From positions 1-64,000 of the forward strand of contig JALHQH010000008.1 in NCBI GenBank assembly GCA_022842065.1: a stretch of DNA of 64,000 nt, given 5' to 3'. The stretch comes from Caldilineaceae bacterium. Its GTDB lineage: Bacteria; Chloroflexota; Anaerolineae; Caldilineales; Caldilineaceae. Both the position numbers and the translations under genes were made by a program. The notes beneath the pieces are model-generated. The model was not told the origin of the DNA. It worked only from the letters and a program-made list of their open reading frames with translations, and ran no database searches. Positions 17,341 to 26,046 of this stretch are shown here, in pieces (the stretch's first letter is position 1; each line of letters opens with the position of its first letter).

Positions 17341-18549
17341 ATGCCCACTGATAATATGCAAAGAAAACAATTGATCATTGTTGCTGACGATGTGACGGGG
17401 GCGGCTGATAGCGCCGCACGGGTGTACGGCGCGGGGTTGACGGCGACGATTACTGTGCGCCTAGACGCCGCACTGCCCACCACTGCGGCCGTTGCGCTCT
17501 CGACGGATAGTCGTTTTTTGGCGCCTACCGCCGCGGCTGCACAGGTAACCAACATTATCCGGCCACTGGTTACCCTTGTCGACCCGGCGGCGGTCAGTTG
17601 GTACAAAAAGATCGACTCCACCCTGCGGGGCAACATCGGTGCTGAACTGGCCGCCATGTTAGCCGCCGTGACGCCGGCCGGTGTCACCCCCTGCGCGATC
17701 ATTTGCCCAGCCTTCCCCGCTCAGGGCCGCGGCCTAGTGGACGGCACCCTGGTCTATGCCGATGCGCCACAACCGGCCCCCCACCTGCCCACCTTACTCG
17801 CCGAACAGTGCGCCTTACCACAGGCGCACATTGCGCTGGCCCAGGTACGGGCGGGCGTGGTCCCCTTAATGCAGACCCTGTCTGCATTGCATCAGCAGGG
17901 GGTGCAACTGCTCGTGGTTGATGGCGTTACCGATGCGGATCTGCAAAATCTAGCGACCGCGGCTGCGCAACTGCCCCATGCGTTATGCTGTGGCAGCGCG
18001 GGGTTGATCGGCCAACTCGCCTTGGCCGCGGCCAGCACCGCCAGTCCCAGCCGAATGACGTTGCCACTGCACCGTCCCTTGCTGGCGGTCATTGGTAGTG
18101 GCAGCCGCATGGCCCATCACCAGATCGCCGCGCTGCGTACGGTAGCCGAGCTCACGGTCGTTGAAGTGGCGCAGACTCACTCGTCCGCAGAACTGCTCGC
18201 CACCATCGCCCCAACGGGTGACTGTATATTGCATCTCCCCCCACCCCAGCCCGATCAGCCGCTCGAAGGCGAAGTCGCCCGCAACCATGTCGCGGCGCTG
18301 ACCAGCGTTGCGCTGGCCCGAATTGCCCAACACCAGCCGGCGACCCTGTTACTCGTCGGTGGTGATACGGCCAGCCATCTGCTAAGCAGCCTGGGTATTG
18401 TCCGCTTAGCGGTAGCAGAAGAACTATTACCAGGGCTGCCCCTCTGCACAGCCCTGCGTGCGCAGGGGCAGCCCTTGACTGTGTTGCTAAAAGCCGGTAA
18501 CCACGGCGACGCGGAAACATTGGTTGCGCTTTACCGCCGGATGAGGTAA
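17341..18549 (+). CDS. Four-carbon acid sugar kinase family protein
   Basis: This 402-residue protein belongs to the family formerly called DUF1537, kinases acting on threonate, erythronate or related acid sugars (OtnK/DtnK type). The N-terminal motif is IVADDVTGAADSA (about 12-24). The substrate motif is YKKIDSTLRGNIGAEL (about 82-97). Late motifs GSGSRMAHHQ (about 252) and LLVGGDTASHLL (about 338) form the nucleotide site. The start is ATG 17,341; ATG 17,356 is a possible alternative. The usual partners (aldolase OtnC or a PdxA2 phosphate dehydrogenase) are absent, but a shikimate-dehydrogenase-like oxidoreductase is divergent and adjacent. Confidence 0.87.
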   Translation: MPTDNMQRKQLIIVADDVTGAADSAARVYGAGLTATITVRLDAALPTTAAVALSTDSRFLAPTAAAAQVTNIIRPLVTLVDPAAVSWYKKIDSTLRGNIGAELAAMLAAVTPAGVTPCAIICPAFPAQGRGLVDGTLVYADAPQPAPHLPTLLAEQCALPQAHIALAQVRAGVVPLMQTLSALHQQGVQLLVVDGVTDADLQNLATAAAQLPHALCCGSAGLIGQLALAAASTASPSRMTLPLHRPLLAVIGSGSRMAHHQIAALRTVAELTVVEVAQTHSSAELLATIAPTGDCILHLPPPQPDQPLEGEVARNHVAALTSVALARIAQHQPATLLLVGGDTASHLLSSLGIVRLAVAEELLPGLPLCTALRAQGQPLTVLLKAGNHGDAETLVALYRRMR

Positions 18550-18582
18550 GGTTATCGTATCCGGTTCGTACAGCCTTGCTCG

Positions 18583-19560
18583 TTACTCGGCATAGGCCGC
18601 CATCACCCGCTGATAAAGAAAGCGTAGATTTGCTGGAAAGTTTTCGGGACGCGCCCAGCCCGTAAACAATTTGGGCACGGGAAAGCGCGCAATTTTATGC
18701 GCCAGCTCAGCCTCGTCTTCAAATTGAAAGGCCAATTCGGTCAGCGCCCCTTCCGTTACCACGGCCAGATAGGCTTGCATCTGTTGGAGATCGGCCAGGC
18801 TGCCGACGGGACCATGACCTGGCACCAGTTGGGTGGGGGCTAAGCGTTTGACCCCATCCAGCATACGGGGCAATTCACCAGGATCGCCATCGCCCAGGAA
18901 GGGATGGCACTTGATGCTGAGTAGATCCCCCATGAAGACCACCTGTTCGGCCGGTAGATAGAGCATCGTATCACTTTGCGTATGGCCCCCACCAAACGTC
19001 ATAATTTCCGCTTGGCGCTGTGCGCCGTGGATCACCAACCGATCAGTAAAAGTGAGATTGGGGAGCCGGATGCTCATTTCGGGCAGCGCCGCCATCAAGG
19101 CTTTATGTTGATTTAGCGCCATATCGGCATGTTGGCGCACCGTCCCTTTGGTGGTCGCCACGTTCTGCTCTAGTTGGGCAAGCACCGCGGCTGCCTCCGC
19201 TTGCCGTTCTTCCAATTTGGCGCAGCTCTCGGTTTCCAACAAATGGCGGGTGGTGGTCGTGGTGATAATATCTGTACTGCTATCAAAAACTTGATTGCCG
19301 CCGATGTGGTCGAGGTGATGGTGGCTGTTCACCACCAACTTAATCGGGGTACCGGTTAATAGTTCCGCGGCTTGGCGTAGTTCTAACGCGGCCGGTGGGG
19401 TGAGAAATGTATCAAAGACAAGCGTATGGTCACCCAACGCTACAATGCCGGCATTACTTGCGGCACCGCTGCCGGCAAGTGGCGTGGCGACATAGACCCC
19501 TGGGGCAATTTCTTGAATCGAGCAATGATGCAGAGGTGGGAGATTGGACAAACTGCGCAT
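18583..19560 (-). CDS. MBL-fold metallo-hydrolase
   Basis: This 325-residue protein has the metallo-beta-lactamase fold. The zinc motif is VNSHHHLDHIGGNQ (HxHxDH), followed by the GGGHTQSD His and Asp and a late VPGHGPVGS His. A helical insert (about residues 110-170, rich in Glu/Gln) separates the motifs. Such enzymes hydrolyse thioesters, lactones or phosphoesters; the target is not clear. The start is set at 19,560 because AGGAAGG lies 6 to 7 bases upstream. The longer 374-residue frame adds a Cys/His-rich leader without typical features. It converges on the acid sugar kinase with a 33-base gap. Confidence 0.85.
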   Translation of the reverse strand: MRSLSNLPPLHHCSIQEIAPGVYVATPLAGSGAASNAGIVALGDHTLVFDTFLTPPAALELRQAAELLTGTPIKLVVNSHHHLDHIGGNQVFDSSTDIITTTTTRHLLETESCAKLEERQAEAAAVLAQLEQNVATTKGTVRQHADMALNQHKALMAALPEMSIRLPNLTFTDRLVIHGAQRQAEIMTFGGGHTQSDTMLYLPAEQVVFMGDLLSIKCHPFLGDGDPGELPRMLDGVKRLAPTQLVPGHGPVGSLADLQQMQAYLAVVTEGALTELAFQFEDEAELAHKIARFPVPKLFTGWARPENFPANLRFLYQRVMAAYAE

Positions 19561-19833
19561 TGCAACCTTCCTAACATGAATGAATTGGACCGGCGCTGCC
19601 GGCGACAAAGCTGAGTCACCAACAAACATGTTGGAAAGGTGTTGAACACAACGATGATGACATGCTGTAGTGATGGACGGCGCAGCGCGGGTCTGGGCAA
19701 ATAACAAAATTGTTGCCGCCTATGCTAATCGTAAAGCGCCGGAAAGTCAACTGTAGAACCTTACGTTTGCACGCATGATTTATTGGATAGAATAATGTAA
19801 CCAGCTTTACCAGAGAACTAAAGGAAAATCTTC

Positions 19834-20991
19834 ATGAATTCATCTGCCCTGCCCTTACGGGTTGCGCTGATCGGCACCGGCCGGCGCGCTGACTATCTTT
19901 ACGGGCCGCTGGTCCAAGCGCTGCCCGAAACCGTCACATTGGTCGCTGTCTGGGGCCGCAGTAACGATTCCGCCCGCCGCCTGGGGGAAAGTTTGGGCGT
20001 GCCCTGGTATACGGATCTTGATCAACTGGTGCGCGAAGCTGCGCCGGATCTTGGCATTGTTTCGGTGAACTATGGCGCGAATGGCCAAGTCGCCCTAATG
20101 GCGATTGAAGCTGGCTTGCATCTATTGTTAGAGACCCCGATTGCCCACAAACTGAGCGAGGCCGATGCGATCATTGCCGCGGCCCAGGCCCGTGGCCGCA
20201 AAATCGAGATCGCAGAGCAATTCCACCGCCGGCCATTGGAGCAGATCAAGTTAGCCTTGCTCGCCACTCCCCTCTTTGGCCGGGTCTACTCTTCTTTCAG
20301 TGATTTTGCCGGTCATGGCTACCACGGCATTAGCGTCATGCGTAGCTACATCGGCTTCGATGCCAAACCGGTTCAAGTGACGGGCGTCGTGCGTCAATAT
20401 GAACTGGGCGCGCATTGGTCACGGCTGGCCGATAAACATGGCACGCGCCCAGAGACGCAGGAACATGGCATGATCGAATATGCTGATGGCCAAGTCGGCA
20501 TCTTCCATTGGACTAGTGTCGGTTATGACGCGCCCTTGCGCTGGTGGCGTAGCAGCCGTTTTCTCGCGGAAAAGGGGATGGGCATCACGGTTGGGGTCGG
20601 CTTAGAAGTGCAGGAACGGTTGAGTTTGCTGGCACCCGGCGGTGAAGCACCCCACTTTATAACCCTGGAACGGCGCTGGGAACGGATCGATGGCGGCGCG
20701 CTGGTGGCGATGGTCGCACACACCGGTGACCCAGCCCTGCCGATTGTGCGTTGGGACAATCCCTTTCGCCCGCTTCAGCAGGGCCATGGTCGGCAGTGGC
20801 ACGATGACGAGATCGGGGTGGCCGGCTGTCTGTTGAGCCTGGTTGATGCCATTCGCAATGACAGTGAACCCACCTATGGCCCCCAGCAAGGGCGGCTCGA
20901 CCAGGAGTTGATCCTTGCCATCCGCCAATCCGCGCGCGATGGTGGCCGTCCCGTTCAACTGCCACTCGATCCAGCGACCCAGACCATTTAA
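19834..20991 (+). CDS. Gfo/Idh/MocA-family oxidoreductase
   Basis: This 385-residue protein has an N-terminal Rossmann domain (ALIGTGRRADYLYGPL, about 10-25) and the family's second motif LLLETPIAHKLSEADA, a variant of EKP (about 101-116). The C-terminal half is an alpha/beta dimerisation and substrate domain. These enzymes oxidise or reduce sugars, inositols or sugar acids with NAD(P). Replacement of the catalytic EKP Lys by Thr in ETP is notable and may change chemistry. AAGGAAA precedes the ATG. It lies upstream of a second enolase-superfamily enzyme on the same strand, with a hairpin-rich gap between them. Confidence 0.82.
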   Translation: MNSSALPLRVALIGTGRRADYLYGPLVQALPETVTLVAVWGRSNDSARRLGESLGVPWYTDLDQLVREAAPDLGIVSVNYGANGQVALMAIEAGLHLLLETPIAHKLSEADAIIAAAQARGRKIEIAEQFHRRPLEQIKLALLATPLFGRVYSSFSDFAGHGYHGISVMRSYIGFDAKPVQVTGVVRQYELGAHWSRLADKHGTRPETQEHGMIEYADGQVGIFHWTSVGYDAPLRWWRSSRFLAEKGMGITVGVGLEVQERLSLLAPGGEAPHFITLERRWERIDGGALVAMVAHTGDPALPIVRWDNPFRPLQQGHGRQWHDDEIGVAGCLLSLVDAIRNDSEPTYGPQQGRLDQELILAIRQSARDGGRPVQLPLDPATQTI

Positions 20992-21034
20992 CCGAGTTAT
21001 ACTCAAATCAGAATGAAACCCCTGGTTTTGGTCA

Positions 21035-21193
21035 GCGTGCGTCGCACTGACCAAAGAATCTAGCGGACTGGAAACAGTTGGCGGTCAGTGCGACGCACGC
21101 GATCCCGTTAGCCAGCAAAACGCCGGTTCTCAACTTGACTTCAGTATAGCATCCCCACGCGTAGGGGCACGGTATGCCATGCCCCTACGCGTG
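21035..21193. repeat. Two hairpins between the Gfo/Idh and enolase-superfamily genes
   Basis: Arms 21,035-21,052 and 21,083-21,100 form a perfect 18-bp inverted repeat (GCGTGCGTCGCACTGACC). A second repeat, 21,156-21,169 and 21,180-21,193, has 14-bp perfect arms (CACGCGTAGGGGCA). The first may terminate the oxidoreductase transcript. The second ends only 24 bases before the next gene's start and could affect its translation. Confidence 0.65.
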
Positions 21194-21217
21194 CAATCGC
21201 ATGAAAGTGATCTACCC

Positions 21218-22390
21218 ATGCCTGACCGCATTGCTGCTATTGAACTCTTCCCCCTACAAATTGAACGCGACACCCCCTATCTTGGCCCGCTGGAAGCCGG
21301 GGTGACGCCCAGTGACCGCGGCTATTTTATTCGCCCTGGGAACCAGACGGTTTACAGCATCCACGATCATTCGGTTTTGATCAAGCTAACGACCGAGCAA
21401 GGTGTCGTCGGTTGGGGCGAAAGTTTTGGTGTCGTCTCGCCCCAAACCGTGACCACGATCATTCGCGATCTGCTCACCCCCTTAGTCCTGGGCCGTGATC
21501 CCCATGATGTGGTCGCTATTGCCGAAGATATTTACAACGCCATGCGCGTCCGGGGCTTTTTTGGCGGCTTCTATGTCGATGCACTGGCCGGCGTTGATAT
21601 TGCGCTCTGGGATCTGCGTGGCAAGTTGACCGGGCTACCGATCTGTAAATTACTGGGCGCACAACGGCGGACGGCGATTCCCGCCTATGTCTCTGGGCTG
21701 CCCAAGGCCACACGAGCCGAGCGGGCTGCCCTGGCCAAAAGCTGGATCGACAAGGGGTTTAGTGCGGTAAAATTTGCCGGTGCCGTGGCGAATGAGGGGG
21801 AGCTGGCCGAGATGCGTTCGATCCGTGAAGCCGTCGGCCCTGCCGTCCAGATTTTGGTCGATCTCCACTGGCATTACACCGACCACGAAGCGATCAAGCT
21901 CATCACAGCGCTGGAGGCTTACGACCTCTATGTCGCCGAAGCGCCCGTGCAATCCGAGGATCTGGAAGGGCAGGCACGGGTGGCCGCAGCCGTTAAGACA
22001 CCGATCGCGATTGGCGAGGAACTGCGCACCGTCTACGAATATCGACCACGCTTTGTACACCACTGTATGAGCATTATCCAACCGGAAATGGCCCATATGG
22101 GGATCACCAACTTCTGGGAAGTGTGCCGGTTGGCGCAGACCTTTCATTGTAAGGTGATGCCCCATGCCACGATTGGCGTTGGCATTGCCCAGGCGGCCAG
22201 TCTTCAAGTCGCCGCGGCCCTGGGCAATCTGGCCATGCATGAGTATCAACATTCAATCTTCGACCGCAATTTGCAATTCATTACTGGTAACATGCGCTGT
22301 GAAGCAGGCTTCTTCCACCTGCCGGACGGGCCGGGGTTGGGAGTAGCACCGCGTGATGGGCTGTTTGCCCATGTGATGCAGCGCGATTGA
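21218..22390 (+). CDS. Enolase-superfamily enzyme, mandelate racemase/muconate lactonizing type
   Basis: This 390-residue protein opens with MPDRIAAIELFPLQI. The metal ligands are Asp in ILVDLHWHY, Glu in YVAEAPV and Glu in IAIGEELRT, and the catalytic His is in VMPHATIGVG. Mg2+-assisted proton abstraction from an acid sugar, giving dehydration or racemisation, is expected. The start at 21,218 was chosen because the upstream frame begins inside a palindromic repeat. It differs clearly from the galactonate-dehydratase-like paralogue at 3312-4493 and may act on a different sugar acid. The preceding oxidoreductase is a plausible pathway partner. Confidence 0.87.
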   Translation: MPDRIAAIELFPLQIERDTPYLGPLEAGVTPSDRGYFIRPGNQTVYSIHDHSVLIKLTTEQGVVGWGESFGVVSPQTVTTIIRDLLTPLVLGRDPHDVVAIAEDIYNAMRVRGFFGGFYVDALAGVDIALWDLRGKLTGLPICKLLGAQRRTAIPAYVSGLPKATRAERAALAKSWIDKGFSAVKFAGAVANEGELAEMRSIREAVGPAVQILVDLHWHYTDHEAIKLITALEAYDLYVAEAPVQSEDLEGQARVAAAVKTPIAIGEELRTVYEYRPRFVHHCMSIIQPEMAHMGITNFWEVCRLAQTFHCKVMPHATIGVGIAQAASLQVAAALGNLAMHEYQHSIFDRNLQFITGNMRCEAGFFHLPDGPGLGVAPRDGLFAHVMQRD

Positions 22391-22560
22391 ACGCAGTTTA
22401 GTTTTTACAGATTCTCAATCGCCGATTAGGATTAACAAATTGTAATCTGGATGAAGTTTTGTCGGTTGTTGGGGAATTTTAGGACTTTTGTCGCGAGTGA
22501 ATTTTCCTGCCCTGCTCTGCAAGCTTGTGCCAGTGTGTTCGGCCGGTTGAGGAGGAAACA

Positions 22561-23199
22561 GTGCGTCCATTTTTGCTGAGTCAAGTCCTTGCCACATTCT
22601 GGCCACAGCGCAATTACTTGCCGCTACAGGGCAGTGCCATTGCGACTGCACACGGGGCGATGATCTTTGCCGGCATCTCGGGGAGTGGCAAATCCGCACT
22701 GGCGGCTGCCTTTGCCACTCGCGGCTACCCCGTGCTGGCGGAAGAAATTAGTATGATTACCTTTGGCCGTCACGGTATGCCACAGCTCTTGCCTTCTGGC
22801 GGCCAAAGCCAATTATGGTTCCAGGCAATCCATCAACTGGGCCGCGCGGGTGAAGTCGGGCGTGCGATCCGGGCAGAACTGGAAAAATCTGCTTTACCGA
22901 ACGCTCAGTCCGTTGACGTGCAATTACAGCCGGTCCATTGCCTCTACATTTTGCAAGCTGCGCAAGTGGCCGCGGTACAACTACAACGACTGACAGGCGT
23001 TGCCAAATTAGCACCGCTGCAACATATTCTTTACCATCCGCAACTGCCCCCTGATCTGCAAAAGCGTAACGCCCTGCTCCTACAACTCGCCCAACTGGCC
23101 AACCAGGTTGAGGTGCAACTGCTCACGCGGCCCCGCCAGCGTTTTGCCATTACGCAACTGGTTGATCTGCTGGAAGCGGATTGGCAAGCGCTGCGCTGA
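22561..23199 (+). CDS. HPr-kinase-like P-loop protein
   Basis: This 212-residue protein starts at GTG 22,561, directly after GGAGGAAAC. A Walker A loop, FAGISGSGKSALAAAFATRGYPVLAEE, lies at about residues 38-64 and resembles the HPr kinase/phosphorylase catalytic domain, where GxSGxGKS and a DD pair occur. Here the acidic pair is EE. The N-terminal domain of true HprK is absent, and the HprK signature region after the loop is not recognisable. It is best called an HprK-related kinase or PEP-carboxykinase-fold protein of unknown substrate. Its 3' end overlaps the opposing rsmE gene by 50 bases. Confidence 0.65.
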   Translation: MRPFLLSQVLATFWPQRNYLPLQGSAIATAHGAMIFAGISGSGKSALAAAFATRGYPVLAEEISMITFGRHGMPQLLPSGGQSQLWFQAIHQLGRAGEVGRAIRAELEKSALPNAQSVDVQLQPVHCLYILQAAQVAAVQLQRLTGVAKLAPLQHILYHPQLPPDLQKRNALLLQLAQLANQVEVQLLTRPRQRFAITQLVDLLEADWQALR

Positions 23200-23920
23200 G
23201 ACTCAGCGCCACGGCCACGGCTGCCAAGGCGGCGGTTTCGGCGCGCAAGATCTGAGCACCCAGCGAAATGGCTTGCCAACCAGCCGCCTGGGCCGTCGCC
23301 GCTTCGGCGTCGCTAATACCCCCTTCCGGCCCGATCAGCAGGTGCAAGGCAACGGCAGGTGGTTGCTGGGCCAGCAGCAACGGTGCCAGGTGGGGGGCGC
23401 TGCTGGCCGCGGCTTCCCAAGGTAACAAGCGCAAGCCATCGGCTTGGGCAATTGCCTCCGCCCAGGTGAGAGGCGCGTGCAGGGTTGGCAGGCCGCCACG
23501 GCCACACTGTTCGGCCGCCTCCCGGATGATCGCCTGCCAGCGCTCATATTTCTTCTGGATCGCGGCCGCGGGGCGCACCACACTGCGTTCGCTGATCACC
23601 GGTACAAACGAGGAGACCCCTAACTCGGTGCCTTTTTGTAGAATCCATTCGAATTTGTCAGCCTTCAAACTGCACTGATAGAGGGTAAGCCGCAGCGTTG
23701 GTTCTGGTGGATCGGGCAATTGCTGGATAATATAGCCAGTCGCCGCGCGGCGCTGGAGTGAGGTAATTTCGGCCAGATAGGCGTGACCTAGCCCATCTAG
23801 CAGGACGATCTGCGCCCCGGGCTGTAGACGCAAAACGACCTGGAGCTGATGCGCAATCGCCTCCAGGTCGACGGTCTGTGCAGGCTGTAGCCCTGTTTCA
23901 GTCAAGAAGAACCGATGCAT
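23150..23920 (-). CDS. rsmE: 16S rRNA (uracil-1498-N3)-methyltransferase RsmE
   Basis: This 256-residue SPOUT methyltransferase modifies U1498 of 16S rRNA using SAM. MHRFFLTETG at the N-terminus is the PUA-like RsmE start. The knot region shows LLIGPEGGISDAEAA and SLGAQILRAETAAL (usual form LGxRILRxETA). The length is typical. It is transcribed toward the HprK-like gene, with a 3' overlap of 50 bases. It precedes a MITE-like repeat, and prmA lies upstream on the same strand, a common rsmE-prmA pairing. Confidence 0.93.
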   Translation of the reverse strand: MHRFFLTETGLQPAQTVDLEAIAHQLQVVLRLQPGAQIVLLDGLGHAYLAEITSLQRRAATGYIIQQLPDPPEPTLRLTLYQCSLKADKFEWILQKGTELGVSSFVPVISERSVVRPAAAIQKKYERWQAIIREAAEQCGRGGLPTLHAPLTWAEAIAQADGLRLLPWEAAASSAPHLAPLLLAQQPPAVALHLLIGPEGGISDAEAATAQAAGWQAISLGAQILRAETAALAAVAVALSLSAALANPLPADQPVA

Positions 23921-23931
23921 CTAGCAATTCC

Positions 23932-24060
23932 CAATTTGGAAAGGTGTAGTGCGCATCCCCCGATGCGAACGGTCGCCCCGCGAACTGGGCTGCGCATCAG
24001 GGGATGCCGGGTACCCGCTGGGTGACACTGGTGCCAATTTCTAATCGAGAATCGCTGGTA
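23932..24060 (-). mobile_element. MITE-like repeat, copy 1
   Basis: A sequence of about 130 bases is matched, in inverted orientation, by 40,095-40,214. The shared order is a terminal AGCAATT-type inverted repeat, an ACCAGTGT segment, a GCATCCCC..GATGCG hairpin (23,953-24,007 here) with GCAGCCCAG, and a CACTACAC segment. No protein is encoded. It lies between rsmE and prmA. Confidence 0.5.
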
Positions 24061-24092
24061 CATGGCGGCCTAAATAAGCCAATCGCTCACCT

Positions 24093-24140
24093 GTGCCTAG
24101 CTGGTCCGTGACCAGCGCTGGTCACGGACCAGCTAGGCAC
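24093..24140. terminator. 48-base perfect palindrome
   Basis: Bases 24,093-24,116 and 24,117-24,140 are exact reverse complements with no loop (GTGCCTAGCTGGTCCGTGACC). The palindrome lies 44 bases past the prmA stop on the minus strand, so it may terminate prmA. No T-run follows, and a binding-site or cruciform role is possible. Confidence 0.6.
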
Positions 24141-24183
24141 GATTCTACTGTGGGTATATTTACGCCGCACTGTACTAGCTGCA

Positions 24184-25155
24184 TTAATGCCCCTGGCGTA
24201 CGACGAGCGCGACCCAATCACCTTCTTGTTTTTGATCAACCAGCGTTAGCCCATAACGGGCCGCGGCGTCAATCACCATGGTCGCCTTTTCGGCCAGGAT
24301 GCCGGAGAGAATCATTGCTCCGCCGGCCTGCAGCGGCTCGGCCAGGGGCGTGTTCTGATACTTACCGTCAAAAAGGCCCACCAGCACTTCGGCCAGAATA
24401 TTGGCGACAATCACCCCAAAGCGCCCAGTCATCGCCGCGGGGACACTGCCCAACTCGATCGCCAGCACCGTCGGGTCGATCTGGTTGAGTTCGGCATTTT
24501 CGCGTGCCACCCGCACGGCTAGCGGATCGATGTCGGTGGCCAACACATTGGTCGCCCCCAATTTAGCCGCCACAAAAGCCAGCACACCACTGCCGGTGCC
24601 CAGATCGAGCACCCTGTCACCCGTTTGCACCAACTCTTCCAGCGCCACAATACAGAGGCGGGTGGTGGGGTGCATGCCCGTCCCAAAGGCCATGCCTGGA
24701 TCCAAGTGGATCACCAGGTCATCAGGCTGGGCGTTAAATTCTTCCCAGGTTGGTTTGAGCACAACACGGCGGCCAATGCGCAGCGGCTTGTAGAACTTCT
24801 TCCAGGCGGTGGCCCAATCTTCTTCCTGGACGGTGCGGATCTCGGGCGTGGGGATGGGATAGAGCAGGCTAAGCCGCCAGAGCCCTTCCTCTAGCTGCTG
24901 GCGCACAGTCTGTCCGCGCTCGCCCGGCTTGACATAGGTTTTGACCACGACCCGATATTTGTCTGGAATTGGATTGCCAAAGTCGTCGATGCCAGTTACT
25001 TCGATGACGGCACCACCGCCCCCGGCTTCGCCTGCTTCGTTCTCCTCTTCATAACTACCGCCATTATAACGGTTGAAGAGTTCACTAACGGCCTCGGCGG
25101 CTTCGTCATCCACCTCGACGGCAATTTCAATGAGTTCGCCTACGATCTCTGTCAT
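24184..25155 (-). CDS. prmA: Ribosomal protein L11 methyltransferase PrmA
   Basis: This 323-residue class-I SAM methyltransferase trimethylates ribosomal protein L11. The SAM motif is RVLDLGTGSGVLAFVAAKLGA. It is preceded by the PrmA-specific LDPGMAFGTGMHPTT loop and followed by LATDIDPLAVRVARENA and GVIVANILAEVL. The N-terminal recognition domain contains an acidic, glycine-rich insert (about residues 33-52). The length is normal. It is followed by the 48-base palindrome and then rsmE. Confidence 0.94.
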   Translation of the reverse strand: MTEIVGELIEIAVEVDDEAAEAVSELFNRYNGGSYEEENEAGEAGGGGAVIEVTGIDDFGNPIPDKYRVVVKTYVKPGERGQTVRQQLEEGLWRLSLLYPIPTPEIRTVQEEDWATAWKKFYKPLRIGRRVVLKPTWEEFNAQPDDLVIHLDPGMAFGTGMHPTTRLCIVALEELVQTGDRVLDLGTGSGVLAFVAAKLGATNVLATDIDPLAVRVARENAELNQIDPTVLAIELGSVPAAMTGRFGVIVANILAEVLVGLFDGKYQNTPLAEPLQAGGAMILSGILAEKATMVIDAAARYGLTLVDQKQEGDWVALVVRQGH

Positions 25156-25190
25156 AATGGTTCCAAATTCTAAAGGCTATTTTAAGAGCA

Positions 25191-25276
25191 TAAAACGTGA
25201 AACGTGAAACGTGATTCGTGTCGAGTAGTTTCACGTTTTACGTTTCACGTTTCACGTTTTACGTTTTACGTTTCAC
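25191..25276. repeat. AAAACGTGA-type hairpin between efp and prmA
   Basis: Direct repeats of AAACGTGAAACGTGA are followed by their complements TTTCACGTTTCACGTTTTACG, so the 86 bases fold into a long hairpin just after the efp stop on the minus strand. The hairpin uses the same oligomer as at 971-1061 and could terminate efp. Confidence 0.6.
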
Positions 25277-25279
25277 GCC

Positions 25280-25846
25280 TTATTCTTTGGCCCGTTCCAC
25301 ATATTCACCGCTGCGGGTGTCAATGCGTAGGAGATCGCCTTCTTTGATAAAGGCCGGCACCTGTACCGTGGCACCGGTTTCCAACGTCACCGTCTTGAGA
25401 ATGTTAGTCGAGGTGTCACCGCGTACGGCTACATCGGCTTGGATGACGGTGAGGGTAACAAAGGTGGGCGGCTCCACATCAAGCACGGTGTTCTCGTCAA
25501 TAATGAGCAGGGTCACCGTTTCATTTTCTTTGACAAATTGCATGCGGTCGCCAATGGCATCTTCCGAGAGTTCGATTTGATCGAAGTTCTCGTTATCCAT
25601 AAAGTGATACATATCACCCGCTTTGTAAAGAAACTGGGCGGCCCGGGTCTGGGTCATCACAATATCAATATCGGAGCCGGCCCGCACGCGATCTTCGACA
25701 ATGCGGCCAGTCGCAAAATTCTTGAGGCGTAAACGCACAAAGGCGCGCCAGTTGCCTGGACTAATATGTTGTTGTTCGACGACACGGTGAATTGCGCCAT
25801 TGTAGCGGATTAACATCCCTTTGCGCAGGTCGGACGTTGTTGCCAT
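25280..25846 (-). CDS. efp: Elongation factor P
   Basis: This 188-residue, three-domain factor enters the ribosomal E-site and rescues stalling at polyproline. The KOW-like first domain begins [17 protein letters not shown], the middle OB domain holds [15 protein letters not shown] and the last OB domain [10 protein letters not shown]. The loop tip that carries the modified Lys34 in E. coli (PGKGQAF) reads PGNWRAF, with Asn32 at that position. The standard lysylation or rhamnosylation therefore cannot occur there. No EpmA/EpmB or EarP gene is in the window. It is a lone gene with a palindrome downstream. Confidence 0.95.
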   Translation of the reverse strand: MATTSDLRKGMLIRYNGAIHRVVEQQHISPGNWRAFVRLRLKNFATGRIVEDRVRAGSDIDIVMTQTRAAQFLYKAGDMYHFMDNENFDQIELSEDAIGDRMQFVKENETVTLLIIDENTVLDVEPPTFVTLTVIQADVAVRGDTSTNILKTVTLETGATVQVPAFIKEGDLLRIDTRSGEYVERAKE

Positions 25847-25976
25847 AAAATAGATTCTCGCTTTTTCATTTATTATGTAAAACGTAACTTGTAAAATCTA
25901 ACCCGTAAAATGTAATGCGGAAGCCTTACTGTAAACGAAAACAGGTTGATCAACAAAAAATAGGGCTAAACAACAA

Positions 25977-26007
25977 CGTCCCCGGCGTTGCAACAACGCC
26001 GGGGACG
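25977..26007 (-). terminator. Hairpin downstream of dnaJ
   Basis: Perfect 14-bp arms (CGTCCCCGGCGTTG and its complement) flank a 3-base loop. It lies 40 bases after the dnaJ stop on the minus strand. No strong T-run is seen in the expected position, so termination strength is uncertain. Confidence 0.55.
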
Positions 26008-26046
26008 CATCGAAATCAACGTAACGCAATTGGGTGCGCTGCAGAT

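Noticed and set aside
13078..23199. HPr and the HprK-like protein as a confirmed kinase-substrate pair
   Set aside because: The HprK-like protein lacks key HprK features and is 9 kb away; an HPr Ser53 target is only a possibility.
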